A stretch of 64,000 nucleotides of DNA, taken from NCBI GenBank assembly GCA_009760855.2, contig WPIO01000003.1, positions 7,399,501-7,463,500 of the forward strand, given 5' to 3'. The notes under the pieces are model-generated. The model was not told where the DNA came from, searched no databases, and saw only the letters and a list, made by a program, of their open reading frames with translations. Position 1 is the stretch's first letter. The number at the start of each line of letters is the position of its first letter. A program made the translations under genes and the position numbers. Origin of the DNA: Cristatella mucedo. Taxonomy: Eukaryota > Bryozoa > Phylactolaemata > Cristatellidae. This document shows positions 12,300-22,329 of this stretch, piece after piece.

Positions 12300-12740
12300 G
12301 GGGGAGGTAGCCAATAGTTTGATTGCATCGCTCGACACCTCCATTACTCCATTACTGGCAGAATGGGCGACGCTAGAACGTACTTTTTACTCTCAAAGCA
12401 GTCTGCAAACTTCGTTGCCTCGCCTAAAACTCGGCACCTTGGTCGCTGCACATGTTATTTGGGACGCCGAAGACGAGCACAAACAACGATGTACTTTGAG
12501 AAATAGTCCTAGTCGATCAAAAGATGTTTATATCCCGATGAAGTGTCCCGAAGGTTGCACTAAAGGTCAACCTAAACAAACTCAAACGGCTTGCTTGACG
12601 TCGGCATCCGACCAAGTGGTGCCTTTGTTTCCGAGCAGGTGGTCGGCGCTCCTGACAAGTCACATAAGGCGTAACCCAATCGTCAATGTCATTCTTAATT
12701 CCTAGCCAGAAGAACCGCCGCTCATAGATCATCGTGAAGT
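12300..12740 (-). mobile_element. Ty3/gypsy integrase relic
   Basis: On the minus strand the frame 12732-12517 reads FFWLGIKNDIDDWVTPYVTC followed by ERRPPARKQRHHL, the H2C2 zinc-binding end of a gypsy integrase. Beyond a stop, the core motif CSDQGAEF appears near 12440, and GGVERCNQTI near 12340 is the end of the catalytic core. Frames are broken, so no active integrase is possible. Confidence 0.8.
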
Positions 12741-14073
12741 CGGTTCCCTCGCACGGTGCCTTGCAGCTGGGTTGCCGTGAAGAGCCCTCAAGACACTGTT
12801 AAAGTTTTGGGGAAACATGTTTCGAGTACCATCTACAGTGAGCTGTCTCGTTGCCGAGTCCACTTCTGGACAACGTAGCTTGGAATCGCCCAGCGGAACG
12901 CTTTCTTTTGCAGAGCTCCGAAATCAGAGAAATCGAATCGAGGTCCTGATCCTGCGCTTGCTCGACATCTTCAAGCGAGAATTCACACTCTAAAGTAGCA
13001 GTTGCGACGCGATCTGGTGTCCGGATTAGAGCATCGACAGTAACGCTTGCCTTAACGGGTTTGTGGAACACCTTGAAATTGAGCCCCATCCAACTTTTGC
13101 GCTCAGCGCCACATCACCAACTTCATCGTCATGCGGCTTCTTCTGCATTCAACTTAAAAAGTAACCACTTGACCGCCTCGAGGCCAGTGTACAGAGTGAA
13201 TGCGGTGCCCAAAAAGTAGGGCATGCGCACACTTTCAAAGCCCCCAGTACTGCAAGGCACTCCAGCTCAGCTGCCCCGCGTATTGCCTCTCTGGCATTCA
13301 GCTTTCGCTCGCTCTCCAAATGCCACCGGCTGGTGCTCCCGGCGCCTTATCGAGCTGCTCCAGGGGCAAAGCGTTCCACTACCACTGGTGAAGCGTCACA
13401 AGTGACGACGAACGAAAGGCTTGAATCGGGGAGCTTCAGCACTACATTGCTGACGAGAAACTCTTGGAGCTTCTGGAAGGCCGATGTACATTCTTCCGAC
13501 CCTCGAAATGCTTCAGCTGGTCATAGAGGACAGCGAAAATCTGGACGTGGCCCGGGGTGAACTACTTACGATAAAAGCCCACCAGTCACAGGAAGCTTGG
13601 CGGTTCTTCGGCATCCTTTGGTACTCGCCAGTCGTGGATGGCTGACGCCTTTTGAGACTTCGGTCGAATGCTTCCTGCAGGTACAATGTGCCCCAAAAGT
13701 CTTGTTACGCAAAGCAGCACTTTTTTCCTGAGAGTTTAAACCTAGATGATCTGACCAGGCCTAGAACTCTATCGAGGCCTGCCATATGATCGACCCAAGT
13801 TTTGTGGAAGCAAACGAAGTCGTCGAGATATGCCAGAACATCTTCTGTGTCAAGCACGAGAATGAGTTCGTTGATGACACGTTTAAATGCCACCGGGACA
13901 TAGCAGAAAAAGCCTCGGCTCTTTCGCTAGACCCGCTTTCACTGGCTGTGACTTACAGTTCAAAAGCCTCCAGACATTCACGAACTCCGACGATCCCTTC
14001 GTGTTGGCCAGACGCTTCCGGTGGGCAATAAACCTTCCGAGGCCATCGCTGCAACCATTTTTAATATAACACC
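12741..14073 (-). mobile_element. Ty3/gypsy reverse transcriptase and RNase H relic
   Basis: Minus strand, in order: FKRVINELILVL and LAYLDDFVCFHKTW (RT catalytic YLDD box, about 13850-13800); SAIHDWRVPKDAEE and LVGFYR near 13600; FQKLQEFLVSNVVLKLPD and VVTCDAS (RNase H start, near 13450); and VDALIRTPDRVA (13040), the VDALSR-type end of RNase H. Several stops and frameshifts. The gag and protease ends are missing upstream of 14070. Orientation and order agree with the integrase relic downstream. Confidence 0.85.
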
Positions 14074-14074
14074 A

Positions 14075-14180
14075 CAGTAGTACGCGCAAGTCTTTATTAA
14101 CACGACGCAGGAATCACTCCAGCCCCGACACCATATTTTACCGCTGAGTAATCGCCACGAGGCCATCTATTGTTTCGCTG
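14075..14180 (-). mobile_element. Possible 5' LTR remnant of the minus-strand gypsy element
   Basis: It shares cgcaagtctttatt, aatcactcc and gacacca with 11226-11310 (see there). It sits directly upstream of the pol relic on its coding strand, which implies that gag and the leader have been deleted. Confidence 0.35.
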
Positions 14181-14196
14181 CCTTAGGGCTGACTAA

Positions 14197-14277
14197 AAAT
14201 AAAGCAAAGGTCGGCTGATTCAGCAGGCTTATTTATGTAGTGGCAGAAGAGGTGGCTAGTAGCTATTATCACCGCCC
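14197..14277 (-). mobile_element. SINE1 3' fragment, minus strand
   Basis: Words ggctgattcagcaggcttat, gcagaagagg and tatcaccgcc correspond to the reverse complement of the SINE1 tail (atagccgtaaaggctcttc ... gaggctgttaaatcagcta). The tRNA head is absent. Confidence 0.5.
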
Positions 14278-15250
14278 TTGCCCTAGCCGACAATGAACGA
14301 GCGTCCGCCGCCCCGCCGCCGTGGCACTCAAGCGCACGAGCTGCATCGCAAAGGTCGAGCGCCTGCAACCCTCCTCGGGGGGGGGGGGGGGCCAAGACGA
14401 TCGGTCCTCAGATCGCCCATAGGCGACTAGGCGCCGCTATGCGCTCATTCGCTTCGACATTGCTCGAACCTGAGGCGAACGCCTCGCGGGCAGAATTCGT
14501 TCTCTCGCATCCGCGATCCCCGGGCGCCCGGTTCTCACGGACAGCTGCTGCTGCTGCAGGATGCGCGTGGACGTAGCCGTAGCCGGAGGAGGAGGAGGAG
14601 GCTCGGCCGCTCGAGCACCTCCCTCTCTCTTTGGTCTTTTTGCTCGAGCGGGTCGAGGCGGCCTCACAACGAGCTGCAGCCGATATAGCCGATAGCCGAC
14701 GCCTCCCCCCCCCCCCCCCGTTGTGTCTCTGTGTCTCAGGCGGCAGCAGCGCTACTGCTGGAGCCTCAGTGAGACACAGCACGGACGTGAGCGGTGAACG
14801 AGACTCGATCTTTATTTTCCCCAGCAGGTACGTATACGAGCTGGCTGAATAGCTTGCAATAGCAGAAGCAGCAGACGCACACAGCAACCCCCCCCCCCAC
14901 GCCCACTGAAATCAGAGGGCTGTGGATTCTTTAGCTTGCTAGCGCTCAGCGTGGCCCTTAGCTCGCGCTGGAAAGTTTACGGCGGCCACGAATGAAATTA
15001 ACAGCGAGCCGTATAAGGTCTCAGTTACTGTGAGCTGTACAGGCTAAGACTCGAGCCTTTAGGTGAGGGTTCTAGCTAGTGCCGTCACTCGGTTCCTGGA
15101 AGGCGACCGTAATGCGGTGCCGCAGGGTGCCGCTGAGAAGGCTCCTTTCCGCCTCCCTAACGAAAGAACCCCGCGGCCACCCAAATGCTACCGAGCTTCC
15201 TGTGAGAGGGGTCACAACGAAGTTAAGCAAGCGGCTCGAGACGCTCGGTG
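14278..15250. other. GC-rich DNA, no supportable gene
   Basis: It contains a run of G (about 14379-14392) and two runs of C (about 14706-14719 and 14887-14897). The 159-codon minus-strand frame at 14408-14887 is rich in Ala, Ser and Arg and reads through these homopolymers. No domain is visible. It could be promoter or 5'-exon DNA of an unseen gene, but nothing proves that. Confidence 0.5.
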
Positions 15251-15251
15251 A

Positions 15252-15426
15252 GCCGTAATAGCTCAGTAGGTAAGGCGGTTGCTTTTCACGACCTCGGCCT
15301 CGAGGTCGTGGGTTCGAATCCTACGGTGGGCGATCCTTTATCGCCACCGCAAGCGGTGGCGATAGCCGTAAAGGCTCTTACGTCGCTATGCAAAAAGAGG
15401 CTGTTAAATCAGCTAGCATTTTTTTT
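15252..15426 (+). mobile_element. SINE1 (tRNA-derived), well-preserved copy
   Basis: It has an A box (tagctcagtagg, 15259-15270) and a B box (gggttcgaatcc, 15310-15321), the split Pol III promoter of tRNA genes. Between them lies a 10-bp hairpin, cacgacctcg/cgaggtcgtg, longer than a normal anticodon stem. The body has a second hairpin (gccaccgc/gcggtggc) and then the tail gaggctgttaaatcagcta. It ends in a T run that would stop Pol III. A plain tRNA gene is excluded by the long arm and by the body shared with other copies. Confidence 0.85.
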
Positions 15427-16019
15427 GTCGGGCTGGCGCGAAGCTTCGATGCGCCTCTCTGAAGCGGCGGGGGCATGGCAGCCAAATTGCTCTCGAACGC
15501 TGCGCTCTACAGGTCGCCGGAGCGGCTCGCTTCCGACGTGCACCTGTACCCTTGGTTTCCAGAGGGAACCATAACAATAAGAATAATGATAATGGTGATG
15601 ATAGTAATGGCCTCTCTCCTAGTGCTCTGAGAGAGAGAGAGCGAGCTAAATCTCTATCCGGGTGCTTTTCGTCTTGCAGCAAGAGAATCAATCAAGGCCA
15701 GGCGAAGCGCGCGTCATGCTCAGGCGAGCGTGCATAGTCACGCAAGAACAGCATTGGAGCCTTCTAGTTAGACAGATCCCTGATTGGTAGTAGGCTCTGA
15801 ATCGTACATGGGTAAGGACCCAAAGCCCTGTGAAACAAAAAAGGTACGCGGGAGCGACGGGAAATGTGAGCAGAACGGCTAGCTGCGTCTTCAACTGTGA
15901 CTGAGATGCTGCAAATTAATTGCAGGTAGCGACGGAAGCCGACAGTGAGTTCCATACTTTCGGACGACGAGAACTGAATAGCCGATAATCAAACCATTCC
16001 AATTCAGCATGACGGAGAG
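15427..16019. other. No gene recognised
   Basis: Left flank of the gypsy element. A short GA run occurs near 15628. No domain or repeat recognised. Confidence 0.45.
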
Positions 16020-16290
16020 TGTTTTGCATATGCCTGCTGCTATGTATTTATCGCGCGAACACCTCACCTGTGGCCAACAGTTAAGCCACTGACGCAGCCG
16101 AGCGTCAGGCCACTAATGTACATTATATTTCCCAACGTAGCTGCTGCGATTCGTCGAGCTCTCAAAGACGCACGCATTGAGAGAAATACTTATTGAGTCT
16201 CCTTTAACGCTCGCGTTCACGCTGGTGCCTCCGTGAGACCCCCAAGAACTGCCGCCGCCGCCGCCGGAGCTACAGTAGCACCCCTCAACT
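16020..16290 (+). mobile_element. Ty3/gypsy element 1: 5' LTR
   Basis: It begins TGTTTTGCATATGCCTG and matches the segment from 20209 through ttatcgcgcgaac, cacctgtggcc, gtcaggccactaa, gtagctgctgcga, attgagtc and gccgccgg. Both start with TG, and the downstream copy follows a polypurine tract. The two LTRs are clearly diverged, with substitutions and an insertion around the TATATA tract in the 3' copy. The insertion is therefore old. The 3' border is approximate. Confidence 0.8.
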
Positions 16291-16449
16291 GACAATAGAG
16301 AATGGCTACTGCAACGATGCACGACGGCCGATCGCCGCTCGACCTCTGAATTGAACTCGTTGATACCTGCGCTTCGGCAAATGGCTGGGACAAGGCTCCT
16401 TGCACGAGCAAGACACAAAAGTTCCTAGCGGTAAGCGAACGACAAGACG

Positions 16450-16990
16450 TCAATCAAGCCCTGGATAAAGCGCTCTCGCCTGTAGAGGGCGGCCGTGCGT
16501 ACCTCCGCGACTTTGAAGACCGAGTCGAGCAGAACGGTGAGCCGATGCAGAACTGTATGCTTGACTTAAAGCGCCTGCTCAGGCAAGCGATGCCCGACGT
16601 ATGCGGTTCAGTAAGCGAGTCGCTCCTGTACCATCATTTTTTGAATGGACTGCCAGACAGTGTAGACGCCGCCATTAAGGCTTCGCCGGACTGTATAACG
16701 CCGGCGGCCGCCCTGAAGCGAGCCAGGGTTCTAATGGCTACGCCACGATGGCGCACACATACTCTACCGTGGCGTCGCTCGAGCCGGCCGGAGCGACGCG
16801 TGCGAGTGTCGTCGACGAGCAAACCGCCCGCCTGGCCACCTCAGGGGCCGAGTTCCAGCGCATGCGACCGGAAGCGCCTGTCGCATCGGAAGAGCTCGCA
16901 CGCGAGTGTCTGCAGCGGTGCTAGCGGGTTTGGCACGCTATCGCAAGCTCGGACAGACAGAAGGAGTTTCGGTGGCCCTAAGGAAGTGCT
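16450..16990 (+). pseudogene. Ty3/gypsy element 1: gag relic
   Basis: The frame at 16545-17144 opens with MQNCMLDLKRLLRQAMPDV and LLYHHFLNGLPDSVDAAI, typical of the gypsy capsid region (an L..A.P....... FL.GLP pattern). It appears to continue upstream in frame to about 16450 (DVNQALDKALSP, YLRDFEDRVEQ). After about 16740 the frame becomes Arg/Ser/Pro-rich and loses similarity. No CCHC zinc knuckle was found. It is followed by the protease. Confidence 0.65.
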
Positions 16991-17149
16991 CCGGAAAGTA
17001 TGGTGCCGGATGGTAGTGTTTGGGCTTCGGCTATGTACCCCCGCAACTGTGCCAGCCGCAGAGTGTCGCGCCGATTCCCAAGCGGCCTCGCGGAAACGGG
17101 CGAGGCTCCGCGGTCGGGACTGCTGGGCCGCGTACCGAGTCTAGAGAGT

Positions 17150-17540
17150 CCCCTGTGCGGTACCGCTACGCTTAGCGGTGCGCAAGCGGGTCCGTCGTGC
17201 GTGACTGTCGTCGTCGGCCACAAAACTGTCTCAGCCTCGGTCGACAGTGGTTCGTGCGTATCTCTACTTAAAGAAAAGGCTGCCCGCCGCTGTACACGCA
17301 CGCACACACACGCACACGCGCGAGCGCGCGCGCGCACACACATACCGTAACTTCCCACCTGCACTACCTTAAAGGCGGCGGCGAATCTGCCTTTTCGGGC
17401 CATCGGACATTGTGACCCACGGTTCGTTATGGAGGGCAGATCTGCGTGCAATACCTTTTGTCGCCGTGAGAGACCTTGTCGTTGATATGATTTTAGGCAC
17501 CGAAACGAACAAAGCCCTCAAAAGAAGGCTGCGCTCATTT
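17150..17540 (+). pseudogene. Ty3/gypsy element 1: retropepsin relic
   Basis: SCVTVVVGHKTVSASVDSGS near 17200-17250 carries the aspartic protease DSG active-site triplet in the usual context. A later segment, VAVRDLVVDMILGTET (about 17460-17510), matches the C-terminal part of gypsy proteases. A CA/CG-rich microsatellite (about 17294-17342) interrupts the domain between these parts. Broken. Confidence 0.75.
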
Positions 17541-17666
17541 TAAATTGCTAAGGCAGGATTGCAGAGCGGCGGCAGTGGCCAGCGTTGTGTAGCATGACAC
17601 AGCATTGGAGCTCGAGACCCAAAGATTGGTGCCGTCGTTCGAAGTGCATGACGATGTGAGATAGAT

Positions 17667-18330
17667 ATGCCTGTCTGCCCTCAGCCCTACATAGGAGTGG
17701 TTGACAAGTTTCGAGCCCTCTTCCGTCGTCGACCAGGTGAAACTCATCTTGTCTATCACCGTATTATAAGAGGTAGTGGCGCACCAATTCCTGGTCGACG
17801 AATCCTACTGCACTGGCGAGACACGATCGCGGTGGAGCTTGCTATTAGGCTAGAGCAGGTGACATCAGCCTGAGCTCAAATCCTTGGCTGGCGCGTGCTG
17901 TTTACACGCCCGTGAAAAATGACGACTTAGGTATAGATGTAGACTGAAGAGAGCTTAATGAACGTAGGATACGTAGGACGCTTATCCGTTGCCGTTACCG
18001 AACACAATTCAGCACCACCTCAATGGCTCCTGCATCTTCAGCACCCTGGACATAAACTCGGCATACTGGCAGGCACCGGTTCACCCCGATGATATTCAAA
18101 AGACGGCGTTTACATCCAAGCCACGACTCGGTGCATTCGCCTTCTAAAAAATGCCATTTGGACTAATCGTGGCTCCGGCCACATTCCAGAGGTTAAGGCA
18201 CAGGATTTTTCGCGATTTTTCTCTCGTACATACTCATTTGGACTACGACGTGGCCCTTAGATGCAGCGAGGCCGAGCAACATTGACCATTTGAATGTGGT
18301 ATTTCTCGGAAACTGACGGCCGGATTGACG
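17667..18330 (+). pseudogene. Ty3/gypsy element 1: reverse transcriptase relic
   Basis: It starts with VDKFRALFRRRPGETHLVYH, the pre-RT segment. In another frame come STLDINSAYWQAPVHPDDI and KTAFTSKPRLGAFAF (about 18040-18140). KMPFGLIVAPATFQRL (about 18150) is the conserved RT palm region, followed by a damaged catalytic box (LDYDVALR, about 18240). Stops and frameshifts abound. Confidence 0.85.
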
Positions 18331-18379
18331 CTTTCCGGTAGTAAAGCCGTATTTCGCAGGCTGATGCGAAATACCTGGG

Positions 18380-18960
18380 GCGTGCCTGTGACCGAAACCG
18401 CATGCGTCCTGATCTGAAGAAGGTGCGTCCAGTCAGCGACTGGCCAGCGCCGACTTCAACGTCTGAGCTTCGCGCGTTTCTGGGATTGGCTTCCTACTAT
18501 CGCCAGTTCATGAAGGGCTTTGCTGAGTTGGCCGCCCCTTTGCGTGCACTGCTTGCAACGGAGACGCCATACACCTGGGAGCGGACGCAGCAATAGCACT
18601 TCGAGCTACTGAAGGGGGCGCTGGCCACCGCCCCGGTGCTTGCCTTCTCGACGACTGCCGAGCCTTTCGTCGTCTCAACCGACGCCAGTGATCATGGTCT
18701 CTGCGCGATATTGAAACAAGGAGGCCGAGTGCTGGCGTTCAAGAGCCTTGCCCTGTCTGCTAGCGAACGAAACTTCGGCACCATCCAAAAAGAGTGTCTG
18801 GCACTCACATACGTCTCGAAGGAGTTCAGACACTACCTCCTGGGCCACGATCTGGGGCGAGAATCAATCTCGATCCGCTTGTGTGGCTTAACGACCACAA
18901 AGCATAGGGAATTCTGGCACGCTGGGCTGTCGCCTTTCAGGAGTTTGAGTTCGACATAAC
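18380..18960 (+). pseudogene. Ty3/gypsy element 1: connection domain and RNase H relic
   Basis: The frame 18402-18596 has VSDWPAPTSTSELRAFLGLA and YYRQFMKGFAELAAPLRALL. After a stop, 18636-18959 reads FVVSTDASDHGLCAILKQGG, VLAFKSLALSASERNFGTI and KECLALTYVSKEFRHYLLG, the gypsy RNase H with its first catalytic Asp in TDAS and the Glu in KECLA. The frame then shifts at the DHKPL position, near 18850. Confidence 0.88.
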
Positions 18961-19425
18961 GTACGGGAGAGCGCCGCTTAACATCCACGTACACGCCCTG
19001 GTGCGCCGGCCAACTGAGCACCTGCCAGCGTGTCTCGTCGAGGTTCGGCCGGCGGAGGAGGAGGTGAGCGACCTCAGAGAGATGCCGCGGCGAGACCCAT
19101 TTTTGAAAGCCGTTGCCGGTGCACTGGAGTCCGGTTCACATCGAGAACCACGTTGGAACCGTCATCCATTACGGCGGTTCCGACATATGTGGGCCAGCTA
19201 AAACTGATCGACGGCGTCCTCTACCGATACTTTCGCACTCGATAAGGATTGAGTATCGATACGCATTGGATGCGCCGCCAGCCCGCTGAGAAGAACTGCT
19301 CAGACGACACCGCGATGTCAGCGATGGGCAGCAATGTCGAGGCTGAAGTAGTAACCACGCTCTGCAATGCTTTCGGCCAACGCAAAATGCGGACGACGCC
19401 TTATTATCCGCAAGGCGACGGCATG

Positions 19426-19473
<48 letters not shown>

Positions 19474-19560
19474 GAGCCAACTGAACACTGCGCACCTTCC
19501 GTGCCTGCACTCAGCCGGAGGGAGAGTCGTCTCCCGCCGATTTTATTCGCTTAGCAAACG
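18961..19560 (+). pseudogene. Ty3/gypsy element 1: integrase relic
   Basis: A tether segment with VHALVRRPTEHLPA near 19000 is followed near 19300-19430 by GSNVEAEVVTTLCNAFGQ, RKMRTTPYYPQGDGMVER, the second half of a gypsy integrase core. Most of the zinc-binding and early core region is missing or scrambled. The core ends in a (GA)n run starting at the VER codons. Confidence 0.75.
19431..19470. repeat. (GA)n microsatellite inside integrase relic
   Basis: Pure GA run of about 40 bp beginning exactly where the integrase reads GMVER. The seed gtagagaga is part of the coding motif. Confidence 0.95.
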
Positions 19561-20198
19561 GCACGACACCAAAAGCTACGAGCTATAGCCCCCTTGAGCC
19601 GATGTTCGTCCGCGAGCCGCAGTGCCACGATAACCTTGCGCGGAGAGCGCACTATACGTAGGCACTACGCCTGCCGCGTATAGCCGGTGCCTTAGCGAAA
19701 AGATCGCCGATATCCGCGAGCGCAGTAGGCACGCAGTCGGCTCAAAGTGCAAAAGGAGCGCGGCGCCGGCGACTGGACCTCAAGCACCACCCGCGTATCC
19801 TCCCACAGACCCGCTGTGGCTGCGGGATAGCCGGCCGAGGCCCAAGCTCGCACCGCGGTGGCTCGGCGGCTGGAGAGTGGAAACGGTCCTAGCACCGGTC
19901 ATCGTGTGCAATATAAATAACGCTGACCACCGGAAGGTCGTGTATTTTGATCCAGTTAAAATGCGAGTTCCAAGACTACGTGAGTCCTCTTCCGACCTCG
20001 GCGCTACTTGGAGTGGGTAGAGCCCGAACGACACGCCGACAGACGAGTGTCAAATGCCGGTTCGGGTGGGCGAGCGCCTGCTGAGGAAGTCAAGAGCGCC
20101 GCGAGGAACTGAAGGCAGTGCGAGTATCGAGGGGCGGTGCGCGTGCACCGCCCCTCCCAGTCAGGCCGGTCGACTACGTGATGTTTTGGTCATTCTAT
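19561..20198. other. Region between integrase relic and 3' LTR of element 1
   Basis: Likely decayed end of gypsy pol plus spacer. A chromodomain-like or integrase C-terminal reading is possible around 19890-20030 (NNADHRKVVYFDPVK, with an RLRESSSDLGATWSG-like continuation) but weak. GC-rich. No other gene seen. Confidence 0.45.
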
Positions 20199-20208
20199 GG
20201 GGGGAGGG
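20199..20208 (+). promoter_or_regulatory. Polypurine tract of gypsy element 1
   Basis: A ten-base purine run, ggggggaggg, sits immediately before the TG that opens the 3' LTR. This is where plus-strand DNA synthesis is primed in LTR retrotransposons. Confidence 0.75.
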
Positions 20209-20515
20209 TGCTGTTTGTGCCTGCCGCTGTGTAATTATCGCGCGAACGCCGCACCTGTGGCCAATAGTTAAGCAATTGGGACGCAGCGCACCGCGTCAGG
20301 CCACTAAAGCATATATTGATTACTATATATATATTTAAGTAAAGGCTATATTTTCCGAAGTAGCTGCTGCGAGCCGTCGAGCTCAGTCATCGCCACTCTC
20401 GTATATGCACGCGTTGGGAGGAGTAGTACAGATTGAGTCGCCTTTACCGCTCGCCGTCCCCACCGGCGCCTCCTGGCGAGACTCCCAAGATCGGCCGCCG
20501 CCGGAGCCACAGAAA
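20209..20515 (+). mobile_element. Ty3/gypsy element 1: 3' LTR
   Basis: Starts TGCTGTTTGTGCCTG directly after the polypurine tract and matches the 5' LTR over most of its length. An AT-rich TATATATATTTAAG tract at about 20324-20340 could be the LTR promoter. The end near 20515 is approximate. Confidence 0.8.
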
Positions 20516-20807
20516 CACCTCGGGCGAGACGACTGAATCCGTGGAGCCGTGGGAAACGCGGTTCGTGAAGGCTGCAGTCATCCTGCTCCTCAAGGGTCAA
20601 GGTTTAGCTCCCCCACGCCTGGATCCGGGCCGCGCCCTTGGGGACACGTCCGCGCAAGATATTCTCCAATGTACGTTCGTATGTTGGGCAATTAAGCGTC
20701 TCGTTTAGCACGGAGAAGCCGTAGCTGCTTACGGCCTCGCTGTCTCTGTAGCGCCGCCTCGGCCGCCGCCGCCGCCGCACGTTTTCGTAGATCGCTGCTG
20801 CTGCTGC

Positions 20808-20838
<31 letters not shown>

Positions 20839-21370
20839 TCCCCTTAGTACGGACTGCTAATGCTGCGCTCCCGCTATTTCCGCTGCCGCTGCTGCCGTCG
20901 CTGTCTTGTCCACTCAGGAAAAAACGTGGGTCATCGAGAAGCTGGTCGATAGGCAACGATGCGCGGCATCCTCTTCAGGGGCTCTCGGCTCTCGATGTCT
21001 TTCAAAGATGGACGAAAGCAGACGGAACCCTGACCTTCAATTTGAGCTAAAATAAACCGTTTGATGCTCGAGCCGTTGCGGCTCTACTCCGCCACGTACG
21101 GCATTGCGGCTCTTCTCTCGCGGATATTGGCACACGCTCAAGGGACCACCACCAGCCACCCAACAGGTGCTGCAGCCAAAGGCAGCAGATCTAAGATAGC
21201 GCATTGCTCCGCATTCCGCTATGTGTGAGACGGTTGCGCTCCAAGCGCCGGAGCCAGGCAGCAGAACAGCGCTGCCTGGCCTCTCCATCTACGCAGAGAG
21301 CCGTCCGGTTCGCATCAATTACCAGTAGTTTTCACTCTGCGAAGTTTTCGCATTCGTGCGTGGTAAAATA
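20516..21370. other. GC/trinucleotide-rich DNA, no gene
   Basis: It contains GCC and CTG trinucleotide runs (about 20761-20838). The open frames are low-complexity Arg/Gln stretches. No domain seen. Confidence 0.55.
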
Positions 21371-21372
21371 AA

Positions 21373-21538
21373 AAGGTCAGTTGATTTAGCAGACTCGCTT
21401 ATCTAGCGGCCTGAAGAGCCTTAACGACTCTCGCCGCTGCACGCTGCGGACAGCAAAGGATCGCCCACTGCAGGACTCGAACCCGCGCGACCTCGGTCGC
21501 AAAGAGCGGCGAGCGCCTCACCTGAGGGGCGGGCCAAG
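21373..21538 (-). mobile_element. SINE1 copy, minus strand, diverged
   Basis: Reverse complement words tcagttgatttagcagactc, gcctgaagagccttaacg, aaaggatcgcccactgcagg and actcgaacccgcgcgacctcgg (B box and arm) are in SINE1 order. The A-box end (cgcctcacctgaggggcgggcc) is degraded. Confidence 0.75.
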
Positions 21539-21539
21539 A

Positions 21540-22095
21540 CTCCTGGTATGACGGGTTGTTGCGCGGCGCTCAACTGACGACTGACTGTGTAGCGACTAGC
21601 CACAGCCAGAGAGAGCGCGTCGCTGCTCGCAACTTTACGCGACATGCGCGCGGTAGTTCTTTACACGCAACGTCGCGCGCGCCGGCCCTTTACTTCTTCG
21701 CTCCGCTCACACGTCACTCGGGTGGCTAGCTTGACTTATCGTCGTCCTGCGGGGCCGAACGCTTGGTCTGGCTGGAGGCATATCTCTCGTCCGCCGCCGC
21801 CGCCGCCGCGGCGCGATGCGGCTCCAACTGAACGGCGGCGACAATCAGTATCCGCACAGGCGAGTGCGAGCAGCCGAGGCGAAACCTGGCCGAGCTCTGG
21901 CTGACGGCTCGATGGATTCAAAATGGCTGCCGGCGGAGTGGTGTCGCAGCGGCTGCAATGCACCGGGTAAACGGACTGCGAGCTCGAGAGCTGAACCTCG
22001 ATTGCGAATGACGAGCGTTGCCGACGAGTTATAACTGAGCCGCTTATGAAATAGCGGCGATAAGCCGAGGCTTATGGGCAACGCGATTTATGATT
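21540..22095. other. No gene recognised
   Basis: CpG-rich DNA with a short CCG run near 21791. No supported gene. Confidence 0.5.
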
Positions 22096-22099
22096 ATGC

Positions 22100-22290
22100 A
22101 CGAATGCGATTTTCGGATGACTTACGACCTCATTATTATATAAGGCATGGGTCTGACTGCAGTCGCTCTCGTGGAGTAACGGTCTTCAGGTCGGTGAGTA
22201 GTAGCACTGAGCGCGAGCTGCCGTTAGCCTGTAAACGAGCTCGTTAAAAGTCACCTGTCGTATTAGTCGTATTTTATAGGCTATTTATAG
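22100..22290 (+). mobile_element. LTR-like dispersed repeat, copy 2
   Basis: Plus-strand counterpart of 2150-2345: gacttacgacct, ttatataaggc, tctgactgcagtcgctctc, gtggagtaacggtct, caggtcggtga, ctgagcgcgagctgc. The TATATAAGG box and downstream cagtcg initiator-like word are preserved in both copies. Confidence 0.5.
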
Positions 22291-22329
22291 ACTATAGATT
22301 GTTTGTTTTTCTAATACATAGCATGGTCC

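Noticed and set aside
14408-14887. 159-codon minus-strand frame
   Set aside because: Reads through homopolymer runs and is low complexity; no domain.
15252-15330. Possible functional tRNA gene
   Set aside because: The arm between the A and B boxes is too long for a normal tRNA, and the segment is the head of a multi-copy SINE with a shared body and tail.
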